From Epiperipatus broadwayi (lineage: Eukaryota; Onychophora; Udeonychophora; Euonychophora; Peripatidae), in the NCBI GenBank assembly GCA_028023455.1, contig JAQFVV010000505.1, forward strand, positions 374,001 through 438,000: a stretch of 64,000 nt of DNA. Reading direction: 5' to 3'. Of this stretch, positions 23,713 to 34,489 are shown in pieces (the first letter of the stretch is position 1; every line of letters starts with the position of its first letter). The notes beneath the pieces are model-generated. The model was given only the letters and a program-made list of their open reading frames with translations, was not told the origin of the DNA and searched no databases. The position numbers were made by a program, and so were the translations under genes.

Positions 23713-24689
23713 TTTTTCTATTTAAAACATTTAAACTTTTGAAGAATGACAAATATATATTATTAAATTTTAGATGTTGCTTTTAATAAATTATTTATTT
23801 CTCAAATATAATTTTCATTATTTTAAACTGAAAATCTTTATAACTCTTGTTTTGCAGATAAGGTAATGAATCTCATTTTATAAATTATTTTTTATTATCA
23901 TCATATTTAATACTCGTTGTGAAGCTAATGCATTGCCAAGGATGGAAGTAGACTACTGACAAACTACATAGTTTGCTAATAGTGACATGATCTTTAGATA
24001 CAAGCATTAACTATAAATAACTAGGAGTATCTCTTCTATCTTACAAGCTGTTGTTGATTCGTGAAATGTTAAGTTATGCTTATAATACATGTCCTCTTTT
24101 TTGTCTTTTTCTTATTATATCACTTTTTGTAAGCTCTATAAATATCATGTAACGCTATCTCTCCTATTCCTGTTATGATTTGGCGTAGATTTAAAACATT
24201 AAGATGTTTTTGAATTTGACTGATAGTGTGATAGCAAAAAAGAAGCAAAAATGACCACTAGAGAAAAGATGAATTAAATCCAAATATCCAGACACATTTA
24301 ATACAAATCCCAAACTCTTCATGAAAAAGACCATAAGCTAATCCAGGCATATAGATAGATTAGTATTAGATAGGAATTTAATAAGCACTAACATTTAGCA
24401 TTTATTGACTATCCAATATGATATTTGGTGGCAAGCCAGAAAAACATAAATGGAATTTGCTCCTGAAAAACAATGGGTAATTGAAAATTATAAAATAATG
24501 TTTTTTAAAGTTTTATTTCAATCTTAATCAAAAATAGAAATATTTTCAGAGATCAAAATATGAAAGAAATGATAATCAATAAATGTTAAACTGATAACAA
24601 TATTTTTGAAAGTATGTAGATAAGTTGTATTTGGTTCAAAATATTAAAATGTTTTGAATTTTAAGCTGGTATTATAATCATAAAAAGGG

Positions 24690-24880
24690 AATAAAAGATG
24701 GAATAAAGCTAGATTAGATTCAAAATCTAGGTATACTAGGTTCAAATTCAAAATTCCTTACTGGGATGAAGATCATAAACCAGAAACTTATCTAGTGATA
24801 TGAATTGAGCAAAACAGTGTAGGAATTTAATAAACACTACAATCTGGCATCAATTTATTATTCAGACTTTCACAAGAGGG
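24690..24880 (+). mobile_element. Old foldback-retroposon fragment
   Basis: Recognisable against the family at 58240-58410: AAAATCTAGGTATACTAGGTT, then ACTGGGATGAAGATCATAAA, CCAGAAACTTATCTAGTGAT and a TCTGGCATCAATT block near 24850. Only the direct part is preserved and it is heavily diverged. Confidence 0.45.
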
Positions 24881-24892
24881 CAGAATGTTTTT

Positions 24893-25704
24893 TTAGGAGA
24901 AATAGGATGGTCAAATTTTTATATGAGAGATGCAAAAGGCAAAATGAAAATGTTCAATAATAAAAGAATAGCCAAAATAGTATTTAATTGGGTTATGAAT
25001 AAAGGGCAGGCAACAAGATGGGTGAGAAAAGTAATGCAATATGCAGAAGATTAGGATAAAGACTTAATGTCGATATATTTATACAAAAGGTAGGATGAAC
25101 ATGTTAGGAGAATTGTTGAGTGTTAAGGAATGGAATAGAAGAATAGATGCATTAATAAAGACTAGGAAGTTGGAGAACTAGTATAGAGAGTAAAAAGAGT
25201 TTAAATATTTATAGAAGTAAACAGAATATTGGGTGCGAATTAATTTATAATAATAGCAAGGAAAGTAGTTTACTGTTTAAAACTTGAATGGGATTTTTAG
25301 CAACAAGGAAATATACACATAAATGGAAAAAATATGGGTGATTTAGTCTGAAAGTTGTGTAAGGAAGGCATAGAAAATATTAGACATCTGTTAATTGAAT
25401 GTAAATGCCTGAAAGTAGAAAGGGTACTAATAATGAAGTTGTGGAAGAATAAATATAAACAAAGTGATTATATGGAAAGTGGTTTATTGGTTGTTATGCT
25501 GGGTTTGGGAAAAGAAAAGAGGGATTTAGATGTAAAGACCATGGAGTTGACAAAGATCATGTTGTGGAAATGGGATGGAGCAGGATAGAGAAGAATATGA
25601 GAAAACTTAGGGTATGGAATGGAACAGAAAATCAAAGTGATTAACAGGTTTTTCTGGACATAGTTGCTGAGCATAAGAAGCCACAGTACATCACATCACA
25701 TCAT
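24893..25704 (+). mobile_element. LINE 3' end, copy i (TCACATCACATCA tail)
   Basis: A 5'-truncated, frameshifted LINE end. The best frame (25355-25588) reads LCKEGIENIRHLLIECKCLK, a Cys-His cluster typical of the zinc-binding C-terminal domain of LINE reverse transcriptases, then GLLVVMLGLGKEKR and TMELTKIMLWKWDGAG. It ends in CAGTACATCACATCACATCA. The same 3' end occurs at 25705-26630 (plus), 59755-60125 and about 52880-52960 (both minus), so it is an interspersed family. Confidence 0.7.
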
Positions 25705-26630
25705 AGCTAGAATTGAATGGAGTGGAAGTAGCAGGTTTAACATATGGTAATGACATGTTATGTGTAAGTAAAGGGGTATTAGATTATTTAGAAAAAAATA
25801 TAAAAAGAAGTAGGAAAACATGCATTAGATGCAGATGTGTGGATGGCAAAGGAGGGAAATTCAAGGAGAAATGGGATGATCAAGTTTTTATATGAGAGAG
25901 GCAAAAAGCAAAATGAAAATGTTCAGTAGATTGCAGTTTATGGATAACAAGAGAATAGCCAAAATAGTATTTAATTGGGTTATGAGGGCATGCAGAAGAT
26001 TTGGATAAAGAATTTATGTCAGTATACTTATAATTGTGTTAGAGAATTGTTGAATGTAATAGTGGAAAAGAAAGGAATAGAAGAAGAATAGATGCATTAA
26101 TAAAGAATAAGGAGTTAGAGAACTAATATAGAGAGTAAAAAGAAATTTAAATATATATAGAAGTAAACATAATATTGTGTGTGAGCTAATTTATGATAAT
26201 AGCATGGAAAGTAGTTTATTGTTTAAGGCTCAAACAGGATCTTTAGCAACAAGAGAATATACACATAAATGGGAAAATATGGGTAGTTATTCTGCAAGTT
26301 ATGTAAGAAAGGCATAAATGTGTGCAAGCAGAAAGAGTACAAATAATGAAGTTGTGGGAGAATAAATATAAACAAAGTGATTATACAGAAAGTGGGTTCT
26401 TGGTTTTTATGCAGGGTTTGAGGAAAGATAAGGGGGTTTATATATAAAGGCCACAGAGTTGACAAGGATTATGTTGTGGAAATAGAATGGAGCAGGATAC
26501 GGAAGAATATGGAAAAAAAAATTAGGATTGGGAATGGAAGGGGGGGTGGCTACCAAGTTTCCTGGGCATTGTGGTTGAGAGATTCCTGACTTCGATAAAG
26601 GAGAAGTCACAGTACATCACATCACATCAT
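25705..26630 (+). mobile_element. LINE 3' end, copy ii, abutting copy i
   Basis: Starts immediately after the tail of copy i and is longer at its 5' side. NGVEVAGLTYGNDMLCVSKG (25713-25772) corresponds to a reverse-transcriptase region where LTYADDML would be expected, so the catalytic aspartate pair has decayed to GND. It then parallels copy i from about 25866 to the same TCACATCACATCA tail. Multiple deletions and stops; inactive. Confidence 0.7.
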
Positions 26631-27397
26631 TTTAGATTCTTTTGTCACTCAGTGTGATATATGGTCAATCATCTGTGTTTGTACAATCACATTTCTATCT
26701 GTTAATTACATACACAACAATTACGATTTACAGTCTTTTTTTTAACTTTGTGAATTTCTCACTTTCTTTTTTTTTTTAATACGCATTTAGGGTAACATTC
26801 TCATTTTATATAGCTATTAATGAAATTAAAGACGAGTCTATTGGAATTATTTATCTTCCTTCATTCCAGAATTATCCTGCTGATTTAGTGCAAAATGTCT
26901 AAAGGCAATGAATTGTGACTCTGTGTTGTCACTTCCGGCACTTGAATTTTTGATTAACTTCTGAATAATAAATCATTTGATTATATATATACATTCCGAA
27001 ATTCATAGACAAGTTTCTAACTGATTAAATGAGGTCATTTTTTGTAAAATTTAACTCAATCATTTGTAGGAATATAATGACCATTTTCAAATTGAATTTA
27101 CTATGTGTCAAAATATATATTTTAAATTCAAATTATTATTTTTCTCAATTCCTTGACTAACTGCTTCATTATTTAAACGTTTTAACACAAAAAATGTTTA
27201 TCGTTAGTGGGAAACTATTTTCAGGTTTGAAAAATATAAAAGCTTTATTTCAAATACTTTGCAATGTTTCTGACATAAGTCTGAAATATGGACAGATATT
27301 TTACATTATAAAGGTTAGAAGTAATTGCTTACGAGATTTTACATTATTTAGGCTTCCAAGATTATTTAATGCCTTTTTATAATATGTTGATATTCAC

Positions 27398-28115
27398 TAT
27401 TTAACAGTAATAACTGAAATATACAGGCTTATTATATACCTGTGTCTATAAATGTAATATATAGGGTATATGAGCACAGACTTTCACACAACCCACCACT
27501 CTCCACACTATCTCATAACACTGATACACTTGAACACATATATGTTGAAAAGATAAATAATCACCAATATATGTATTTCATGCTAAACCAGCAATCATCA
27601 GTTGGTCCAGATTACCATCTCTACACATATATGCTATAAGTGCTCAGATATATATTAAGGTAGCCAATCCTCATACTTTAATGGATAGGCTTCAATCCAC
27701 TCCACACTCTAATTCTTCAACCGTCCTACCAATTGAAAATCTGATGATGGAATGCTCAATGGCCACCCTGAGGCCGAGATTCTTGTCACACCCATGTTGA
27801 CCTAAGGTCAATCTGACCCCTCATGTACAGGACATAATCCATTTAATACATATACAAGGGATGGGCAGACATCTCTACTATGTAATAACCGAAACACACA
27901 GGCTTATTATATACCTGTGCCTATATATGTAATATATAGAGTATATGAGCATAGACTTTCACACAACCCACCACTCTCCACACTATCTCATAACACTGAT
28001 ACACTTGAACACATATATGTTGAAAAGATAAATAATCTGAGCACTTATAGCATATATGTGTAAAGATGATAATCTGGACCAACTGATGATTGCTGATTTA
28101 GCATGAAATACATAT
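27398..28115 (+). mobile_element. Repeat X copy 2, left part of a composite
   Basis: Two direct units share ACAGGCTTATTATATACCTG followed by GTATATGAGCA(C/T)AGACTTTC (27423 and 27901). Unit one runs to about 27861; unit two is cut at 28038 and joined to an inverted internal segment (28039-28115, complement of 27567-27645). RTE copy 2 then interrupts it; the inverted right end resumes at 31111-31233. The whole composite is flanked by TATTTAACAGTAA (27398-27410) and TATTTAACTGTAA (31234-31246), a 13-bp duplication with one mismatch. Partial tandem plus inverted units are reminiscent of Penelope-like insertions. Confidence 0.65.
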
Positions 28116-28126
28116 CATCATCATCA

Positions 28127-29626
28127 TCAACCATTATCAATCCACTGCAGGATGAAGGTCTCTCCAAGTTTAATCCATCTTCTCCGATCTTTAGCTTCTC
28201 TTCTCCAAAACACCCCTACACATTTTCTTATTTCATCCATCCATCTCACATGTGGTCTCTTTCTGGGTCTTTTACAATCTCTTGGAATCCAGTTTAAAAT
28301 TTCAATTGTCCATCTATTATCATCTCTTCTAGCAATATGTCCAGCCCAACTCCATTTCAATCTTTTAATTTTTTCAATAAGGTCAGTAACACCTGTTTGT
28401 TGTCTTACCCATACATTGTGTTTTCGATCTCTTCTTGTTACTCCCAACATACATCTCTCCATACTCCTTTGAGTGGTCTGAAGTCTCTGTATTGCTCGTC
28501 TATTAAGTGTCCAAGTCTCAGATCCATAAGTAAGAACTGGTGAAACACATTTGTTAAAAACCATCCTTTTCAAACACATAGGCATATTTCCTTTTAGTAT
28601 CAAGTTATTTCTACCAAAAGCACTCCAACCAAGTTTAATTCTATGATTAATTTCCTCCATTATGTTTCCATCTGTATTAATAATCTGACCAAGGTATTTG
28701 TAACTGTTAACTTCTTCTAATTCTTCATAATCAATCTTTATTTTCATATTTTGAGCAAATCGATTAAACATTACTTTAGTCTTTTTAACATTTATCTTTA
28801 GTCCTACTTTTCTACTTCCATCTGCTAACTCCTGCAACATTTCCTGCAGCTCTGAAGCATTATTTGCAAAAACAACTACATCATCTGCGAAATCTAAATG
28901 ACTTAAATACTCTCCATTTACTTTCACTCCTTTAGTTTCCCATTTTAATCCACAAAATACTTCTTGCAGCACTGTTGTAAAGAGTTTTGGAGATATGGAG
29001 TCACCTTGTCTTACACCTTTCTCAATGTTGATTTTTCCAGTATCATTATGTAATCTAATTGTTGCTGTTGCATTTTTATAAATATTCTTTAAAATATGAC
29101 AATATCCTGGATCTATACCTTGATGATCCAATGCTTTAATCACTGAAGAAATGTGTATAGAATCGAATGCCTTTTCATAATCTACAAATCCAAAACATAA
29201 TGACAACTCATATTCGTTTGTCCTTTCTATGACTTCTCTCAATACCTGGATATGATCTATTGTACTAAAACCACTTTTAAATCCAGCTTGTTCTCTTGGT
29301 TGGTGGAAATCCAAAGTTCTCTGTAGACGAGTTGTAATTATCTTGGTAAAAATTTTATATAAAACTGATAAAAGGCTGATAGGTCTGTAATTTCTAATAT
29401 CTTCTTTATCACCTTTTTTAAATATTAATATTATTACTGCATTCTTCCAATCTTCCAGTACATCTTTATCATTTAGACATTTGGTATATAACTTTGCTAA
29501 AATTGTTTCTATTTCTTCACCTGCTTCTTTTAATATATCAATTATAATTCCATCATTTCCTGGAGCCTTTCCTTTCTTCATACACTTAATTGCATGTCTC
29601 ACTTCTTCATTTAAAATTCTGGGCAA
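28127..29626 (-). pseudogene. RTE copy 2, reverse transcriptase
   Basis: A 499-codon open frame with all the main reverse-transcriptase blocks: NAVIILIFKKGDKEDIRNYR, FVDYEKAFDSIHISS, EKGVRQGDSISPKLF, and the catalytic box HLDFADDVVVFANN, which is intact here unlike copy 1. The C-terminal stretch ends in ETFILQWIDNG. The N-terminal part of the polyprotein is in other frames, so the protein cannot be made whole. In this family the enzyme copies the RNA at a nick made by the linked endonuclease. Confidence 0.85.
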
Positions 29627-29663
29627 TTCGGAAGATGTAATAGATATAGGAGGTACTTTTTAT

Positions 29664-30902
29664 TTATTGCTGTATAATTCTTGATAAAAAATCTTCTACC
29701 AATTTCATGATATCATCTCTCCTTTTAGTAATAATTCCATCTTTTTTTTTTATTGCAGATATAAATTTCCTATCAATACCAAAATGTTGTTTAACATTTT
29801 TGAGACTTGTATTTTCTTCTACAGCTTTCCTTGCTATTTCATAGTTATACTTTCTTATATCATTTTCAACTCTTTTCTGTACCACTTTACAAAATTCGAG
29901 ATATTCAATTCTTTTTAATACATCATTTTTGTATATCTTCATATTCCTTCTTTTCTTCATAAATTCTCTAGTCTCAGTAGGAATTTTATTAGTCAATTGC
30001 TGCTTTTTTTTTTACCAGCTATGTTTGTTGCAGTTTTTAAAAGTGTATCAGTTATTTTCATATTAATTTCATTCAAATCTGAATCATGTTCAAAATCTCC
30101 TAACACTTGAAACCTATTTGTAAGTTCTAATTTAAATTCATTAGAATGTTTCTGAAGATTAGGAATATCAACTGTAAATATTGTTTTTCTTAATAATTTT
30201 TGTCTCTCTAGTTTTACATTAACACGTAACTTACACCTTACTAATCGATGATCACTTCCTGTGTTAAATTTATTAAGAACATTACAATCTTGAAATATGT
30301 ATTTTCTGTTAGTCAAAATATAATCCAATTCTGCTGTACCTTCATTTGGATGTTTCCATGTCCATTTCCTTTTAACATTTTTCTCAAAAAATGAATTCAT
30401 AATATAAAGTTTTTCTTTTTCTGCAAACTCCACAAGTCTATGTTCTCTCTCATTTCTATTACCATAACCAAAATTACCTACAGCAATTTCATCTTTCATT
30501 CGTCTACCAATTCTAGCATTAAAGTCTCCCATAACAATTTTAAAATGTTGTTTACTCTGATCAAAAGCCTTTTGTACATCCATATAAAAATCTTCTACTA
30601 CTTCATCACTATGAGAACTTGTTGGGGGCATAAACCTGAATTATCTGCATTTGGTATCTGCTATTAAGTTGTATAACTAATCTTGCCACTCTGTCCGATA
30701 CACCATCAATCTCCACAATATTGTTCTTCCACTTTTTATTTATAATGAATCCTACTCCACTTGTATTTCCAATATGTGTGCCTTTATAATAGAGTATATG
30801 TCTACTTTTTAAATCAATTGTTTCTTCTCCTTTTCTTCTAACTTCACAAAGTCCAATAATGTCCCATTTAATATAAGACAGTTCTTCTTCTAATTCTTGC
30901 AA
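29664..30902 (-). pseudogene. RTE copy 2, endonuclease and linker, frameshifted
   Basis: Three frames overlap or abut: 30609-30902 (endonuclease start, SYIKWDIIGLCEVRRKGEE), 29993-30631 (KIVMGDFNARIGRR, then YILTNRKYIF and NTGSDHRLVRC) and 29664-29996 (linker). Breaks lie near 30620 (an extra G in a GGGGG run), 30003 (T run) and 29685. A further piece at 30910-31119 covers the leader GGCKVTKQGSGWW. Most breaks are in homopolymers, so they could be real decay or assembly errors. Confidence 0.8.
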
Positions 30903-31110
30903 TCTTCCTTCACTTTGAAAGTGATCTGCAGTTGTAAGTACATAAATAAAAAGTCGTCCTCAAATGGCAGCCTGGGTCCGCAATCAGGGGATTCTTAGCA
31001 CCCTCCGCCTTCGTCCACCAACCGCTGCCTTGCTTGGTGACTTTACATCCTCCTGGGAATAAGGGCCATAAATAATCACCAATATATGTATTTTTTATTC
31101 GGTTGCTGAA

Positions 31111-31246
31111 GAAATACATATATTGGTGATTATTTATCTTTTCAACATATATATGTTCAAGTGTATCAGTATTATGAGATAGTGTGGAGAATGGTGGGTT
31201 GTGTGAAAGTCTGTGCTCATATACCCTATATATTATTTAACTGTAA
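31111..31246 (-). mobile_element. Repeat X copy 2, inverted right end
   Basis: The minus strand reads GGGTATATGAGCACAGAC, then TTTCACACAACCCACCA, the same terminal sequence as the left units at 27460 and 27935, in opposite orientation. It ends at 31233, followed by the right copy of the 13-bp duplication (31234-31246). Confidence 0.65.
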
Positions 31247-31660
31247 GTGAAATAAAAAGTGTAATTCAAACTACATAAATAATTTCAATGTTTGTTAAAG
31301 CATGCATGAGTAAGCATGTACATGTATTTGTATATGAAAGTATGTGTATGCTTATATATACATTGTTCTGTTTGTTTATATATATATATATTACGATTGC
31401 TGTGTTACTTTTTTTAAAATATAGAAATGGCAATTCAAGTGTTGTATATTCCTTATTTAATTAGTATTAATTAAATACTCTAATTATTCTATAATTTTAT
31501 TTGTGACGGTTTATTAAGATACATATATATTTCATTATAGCAAATTTCCATGCATTGACATTAATGCATACATTTTTGTATTTGATTATTTTATGAACTG
31601 AGTTTGAACACTTGTGACAATTATATAATTACTAATCTACAATTAATAAATTTCTCTTAC

Positions 31661-31774
31661 CTCATCATTCTTGTGTAATATTGCCACCACGGAAGTAAAA
31701 TCAGGCCAATTATCTACAACAATTTTTAGATATTTCCAATCATATTTTTCAGCTGATAAGGCAATATGATAACA
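31661..31774 (-). CDS. GLYATL-like acyltransferase, N-terminal exon (WPDF block)
   Basis: On the minus strand a good acceptor (ATATTTTTTTAG) and donor (GTAAGAGAA) enclose 38 complete codons: CYHIALSAEKYDWKYLKIV, then VDNWPDFTSVVAILHKNDE. The VDxWPDF block is the hallmark of the GLYAT N-terminal domain; in human GLYAT the equivalent is VDKWPDF preceded by a short xFHI stretch. No stop, phase 0 at both ends, and junctions consistent with the next exon at 19883-20000. This exon gives the strongest family assignment. Confidence 0.85.
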
Positions 31775-32270
31775 CTAAAAAAATATACATGTATAAGTTA
31801 AATTTGCTATATGTATAACATATGCTTATTAAATTTGAAAATAGTGATTAAGCCTAAAAATACTATTATAATTTTGATGTGTGAGATGTATATTCCATTT
31901 TTAAAAAAAATTGAAAATAACTTAAATTTCTCAATATAATCTTTCATATGTAAAATAATTGTAAATGTAAAGCATGCATAGAAATATTCCTACACGTGAA
32001 TATACTCAGATTGCAATGCAACACATACACATCATCATGGCTAAATGCTGATAACTGTATTTTAAGTTTTTTTCCCTCAGGTTCAGTGTGTAGAAGGCTA
32101 ATATTAATTATTTTGGGTTACTTTACTTTCCAGATAAGATCAATTAGGTATCAACTTATTGATCAATATGGAATAACTAAAATCCCAACTTTATGGGAAA
32201 AATCTTCAAGAAGTTGTGGGCATACAACATTATAATCCTTATATCATAAGATTCTTTGTAATATATATAT

Positions 32271-32646
32271 AAACTTAAGAGCATGCTATAAATCTAAACA
32301 AGCTTTTTTTTATTATGATAAATGCTACTACAAGAGAAGGCATTCAAATCATCTTTATCTTAGATAGTCCCCTCTTCAGTGAGGAGTTGGGATACTAGAT
32401 TAAAAAAAAAAAACTCAAGCTAAGCATTTATCTAAAATATATTTTTCAAGAAGAAGATCTAAACCTTTAGACATCTGGTTTTTTGAATCTACTGTCCCAA
32501 CTCCTCACTGAAGAGACCCATAGGTTGAAACCGGTCTGGGGATGGGGACAATCTAAGATAAAGATGATTTGAATGCCTTCTCTTGTAGTAGCATTTATCA
32601 TAATAAAAAAAAAACTTGTTTAGAGTTATAGCATGCTCTTAAGTTT
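32271..32646. mobile_element. Hairpin element with a hammerhead-like motif
   Basis: The arms are AACTTAAGAGCATGCTATA...AAGGCATTCAAATCATC (left) and their complement (right, ending 32646), about 110 bp each. The flanking TA on both sides could be a TA target duplication. The right arm holds a complete hammerhead-like motif (32502-32542). The left arm has the same start (on the minus strand CTCCTCACTGAAGAG) but lacks about 28 bases covering stem II, GAAA and the cleavage triplet. Confidence 0.75.
32502..32542 (+). ncRNA. Hammerhead ribozyme-like motif, best copy
   Basis: Every element of a type I hammerhead can be laid out: stem I strand TCCTCA (32502-32507); core CTGAAGA (32508-32514), which fits CUGANGA; stem II GACC with loop CATA and GGTT (one G-U pair); GAAA (32527-32530); a six-base palindrome ACCGGT counting the last A of GAAA, as minimal stem III; C at the cleavage position (32536), forming GUC; then TGGGGA (32537-32542), which pairs with TCCTCA through six pairs, one a G-U. 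Such minimal stem III forms are known in Penelope-like elements and retrozymes and are thought to act as dimers. Activity is not shown by sequence alone. Confidence 0.6.
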
Positions 32647-32763
32647 ACATATTGGTAAATGCAAGCTATATATAAGTCATATGACATCTGACTTTTTATT
32701 ATTAATATATATATATTATACTCACACAAGAAGGAAAGAAAATGAAATGAATTAAAATGCATT

Positions 32764-32940
32764 ATTTTCCAGAGGCCGAAGATTACTAATCGGCAGCTAT
32801 AGTAGGCTAATCTCAGGATTGTTCTATATGATATATGCCAATACCAATAAAGTTTTCCACAGGATGATGACTACCAATCAACAACCATAATAGGTTAAGC
32901 TCAGTGTTCTATATATGATATATGTCAACAATAAAAAGAG
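32764..32940 (+). repeat. Tandem duplication, about 88 bp units
   Basis: Two diverged units start with TTTTCCA(G/C)AGG and end with ATATGATATATG(C/T)CAA followed by CAATAAA(G/A)-like bases. Not coding. Confidence 0.55.
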
Positions 32941-34299
32941 CTAAATGGGGTAAGGGTAATAATAATAATTAAACATTATAAAGCTAATTCACAGTTAATA
33001 AATTTTAAGGGAGGACTCCCAACTCACTCTGTCAAAAATAAATGCTCTTAATATTGAAAGCATATACCAAAGAGTAGTTAGATTATAATATAATCTTTCT
33101 CCTAATATATTTTTATACTCCCCTCCAATATAATTACACATCTCACCACCATTATTCTCACCATTTCATTACGACGATCTGATTCACAATTCAAACTCTT
33201 GATAAAGGATAATAATGTTTCTTAAGTTTTATTTGTGCCACTTTTCTTTTCAAAGTAATTTCTTTTGGTTATTAATTATAATAATACAATCTTTGTTAGA
33301 TATTTCTAATATTACAAAATTTTCTCTCTTACTTATTTATTTATGAGTAATTAAACAATGAATGGCATTTTAGTGAAAATATGAGGATACATACCCTTAT
33401 ACCTAAGATAATGTCTACCTAATTTACAATAATAATAATAACAAATTTTAGAAGAATATATTTTAATTAAAGTAAAATATATAGAAACTCTTAATTTAGA
33501 ATAAAACAATAATGTCCTAGGATAGCATTAGAATATCAAGAGTGGATAAGAGATTTTATGGCCACTCAGGATATTATATTAACAATTATACCAACTATTT
33601 TTTTTTAGAATGTTGAGACAAATAATATAAGCAATAAATTTATAATGGATAATGAATAAACAGATAATAATTTTACTACAAAAGCAGTCTTCTTTTGATA
33701 ATTGCAATCGAATTATAATGATCATTTAAGATTAAAACAAATGAATAAATATCGTATTCTTTAGATACATAGACAATTGTAACAAAGTGATTATCTTTAC
33801 TTTATGTGCATGTACTCTAAACAACTAGAATCGAATATAATTGTGTCATTAATTATATAATATTACGATTTCTGAATAAGTCATATGAGATTGAGATGAT
33901 ATTAAATCAAACACAAAAATTTAATGATAAAATATAACATTTATTTAGACAATAAGAAGAATTCGATAACAACACTTTCGGAAATCTACAGATTTAAAAT
34001 GATCTGTTTAAATACAATGCTATACAATCTTCCTGCATTGAAGAAATACAATTTCACAAGTTTGAAGTTTATGATAATAAACAAATAAATTTATAAATTA
34101 AATTGTAATTGATTATTTTAATTTGTCTGACTGATATAAGCTTTCTAACATGAATATCATTACAATAAGCTATGCATATTTCCTGACTGATAAAAGCTTT
34201 TATCAACTTAAGCATTATTAAAGGAAATTCAACACTTTTGCATATCAATCACACTATAATGTTGTCCCAACAAAGAGTGTATCTTAAGACAAATCATAC

Positions 34300-34363
34300 C
34301 TTCTGAAATTCTGGCAAAGCACAGCAAAGCAGATCTACATACCCAAATGATCTCTGATCCACA
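34300..34363 (-). CDS. GLYATL-like acyltransferase, probable upstream exon
   Basis: On the minus strand an acceptor (CAGTTTTAG) and donor (GTATGATTT) enclose one base plus 21 codons, VDQRSFGYVDLLCCALPEFQK split as VDQRSFGYVD and LLCCALPEFQK, joining in phase 0 to CYHIALS of the next exon. The pattern L...LP....K just before the xYHI stretch agrees with the N-terminus of GLYAT proteins, and the exon boundary falls where it does in the family. There is no in-frame ATG before an upstream stop, so the start codon must be in a further exon I could not find. If wrong, the true first exon lies elsewhere in 31775-64000. Confidence 0.45.
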
Positions 34364-34432
34364 CTAAAACTGGTCAAAAGTGCAATGGAAATCAGATGAT
34401 AATCTTCACAAACAAATAACAATATCAATTTT

Positions 34433-34482
34433 CATCATCATCATCATCATCATCATAATAATAATAATAATAATAATAATAA
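34433..34482. repeat. (CAT)n(AAT)n microsatellite
   Basis: A short run of CAT/TCA triplets continues into AAT triplets. Confidence 0.9.
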
Positions 34483-34489
34483 AGTCATG

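Larger units (their letters stand above)
28116..31069 (-). mobile_element. RTE-clade LINE, nearly full length (copy 2)
   Basis: A 2.95-kb minus-strand copy closely similar to copy 1, with GATGATGAT 3' tail at 28116-28128. It is flanked by a perfect 11-bp duplication GAAATACATAT (28105-28115 and 31111-31121). Between the element's 5' end (31069) and the right duplication lie 41 extra bases (31070-31110) that include an inverted copy of the adjacent target sequence, a 5' filler made during insertion. It sits inside repeat X and so is younger than X. The gene frame is broken several times (see parts). Confidence 0.9.
31775..34299 (-). other. GLYATL-like intron (putative first seen)
   Basis: This is an intron only if the exon at 34300-34363 is real. 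It contains the hammerhead-bearing hairpin element (32271-32646), a tandem duplication of about 88 bp (32764-32940), and AT-rich DNA. The open frame at 31996-32235 has no recognised domain. Confidence 0.45.

Noticed and set aside
27741-27790. CTGATGA in repeat X as another hammerhead core
   Set aside because: The downstream GAAA and a plausible stem II are missing; only the seven-base core matches.
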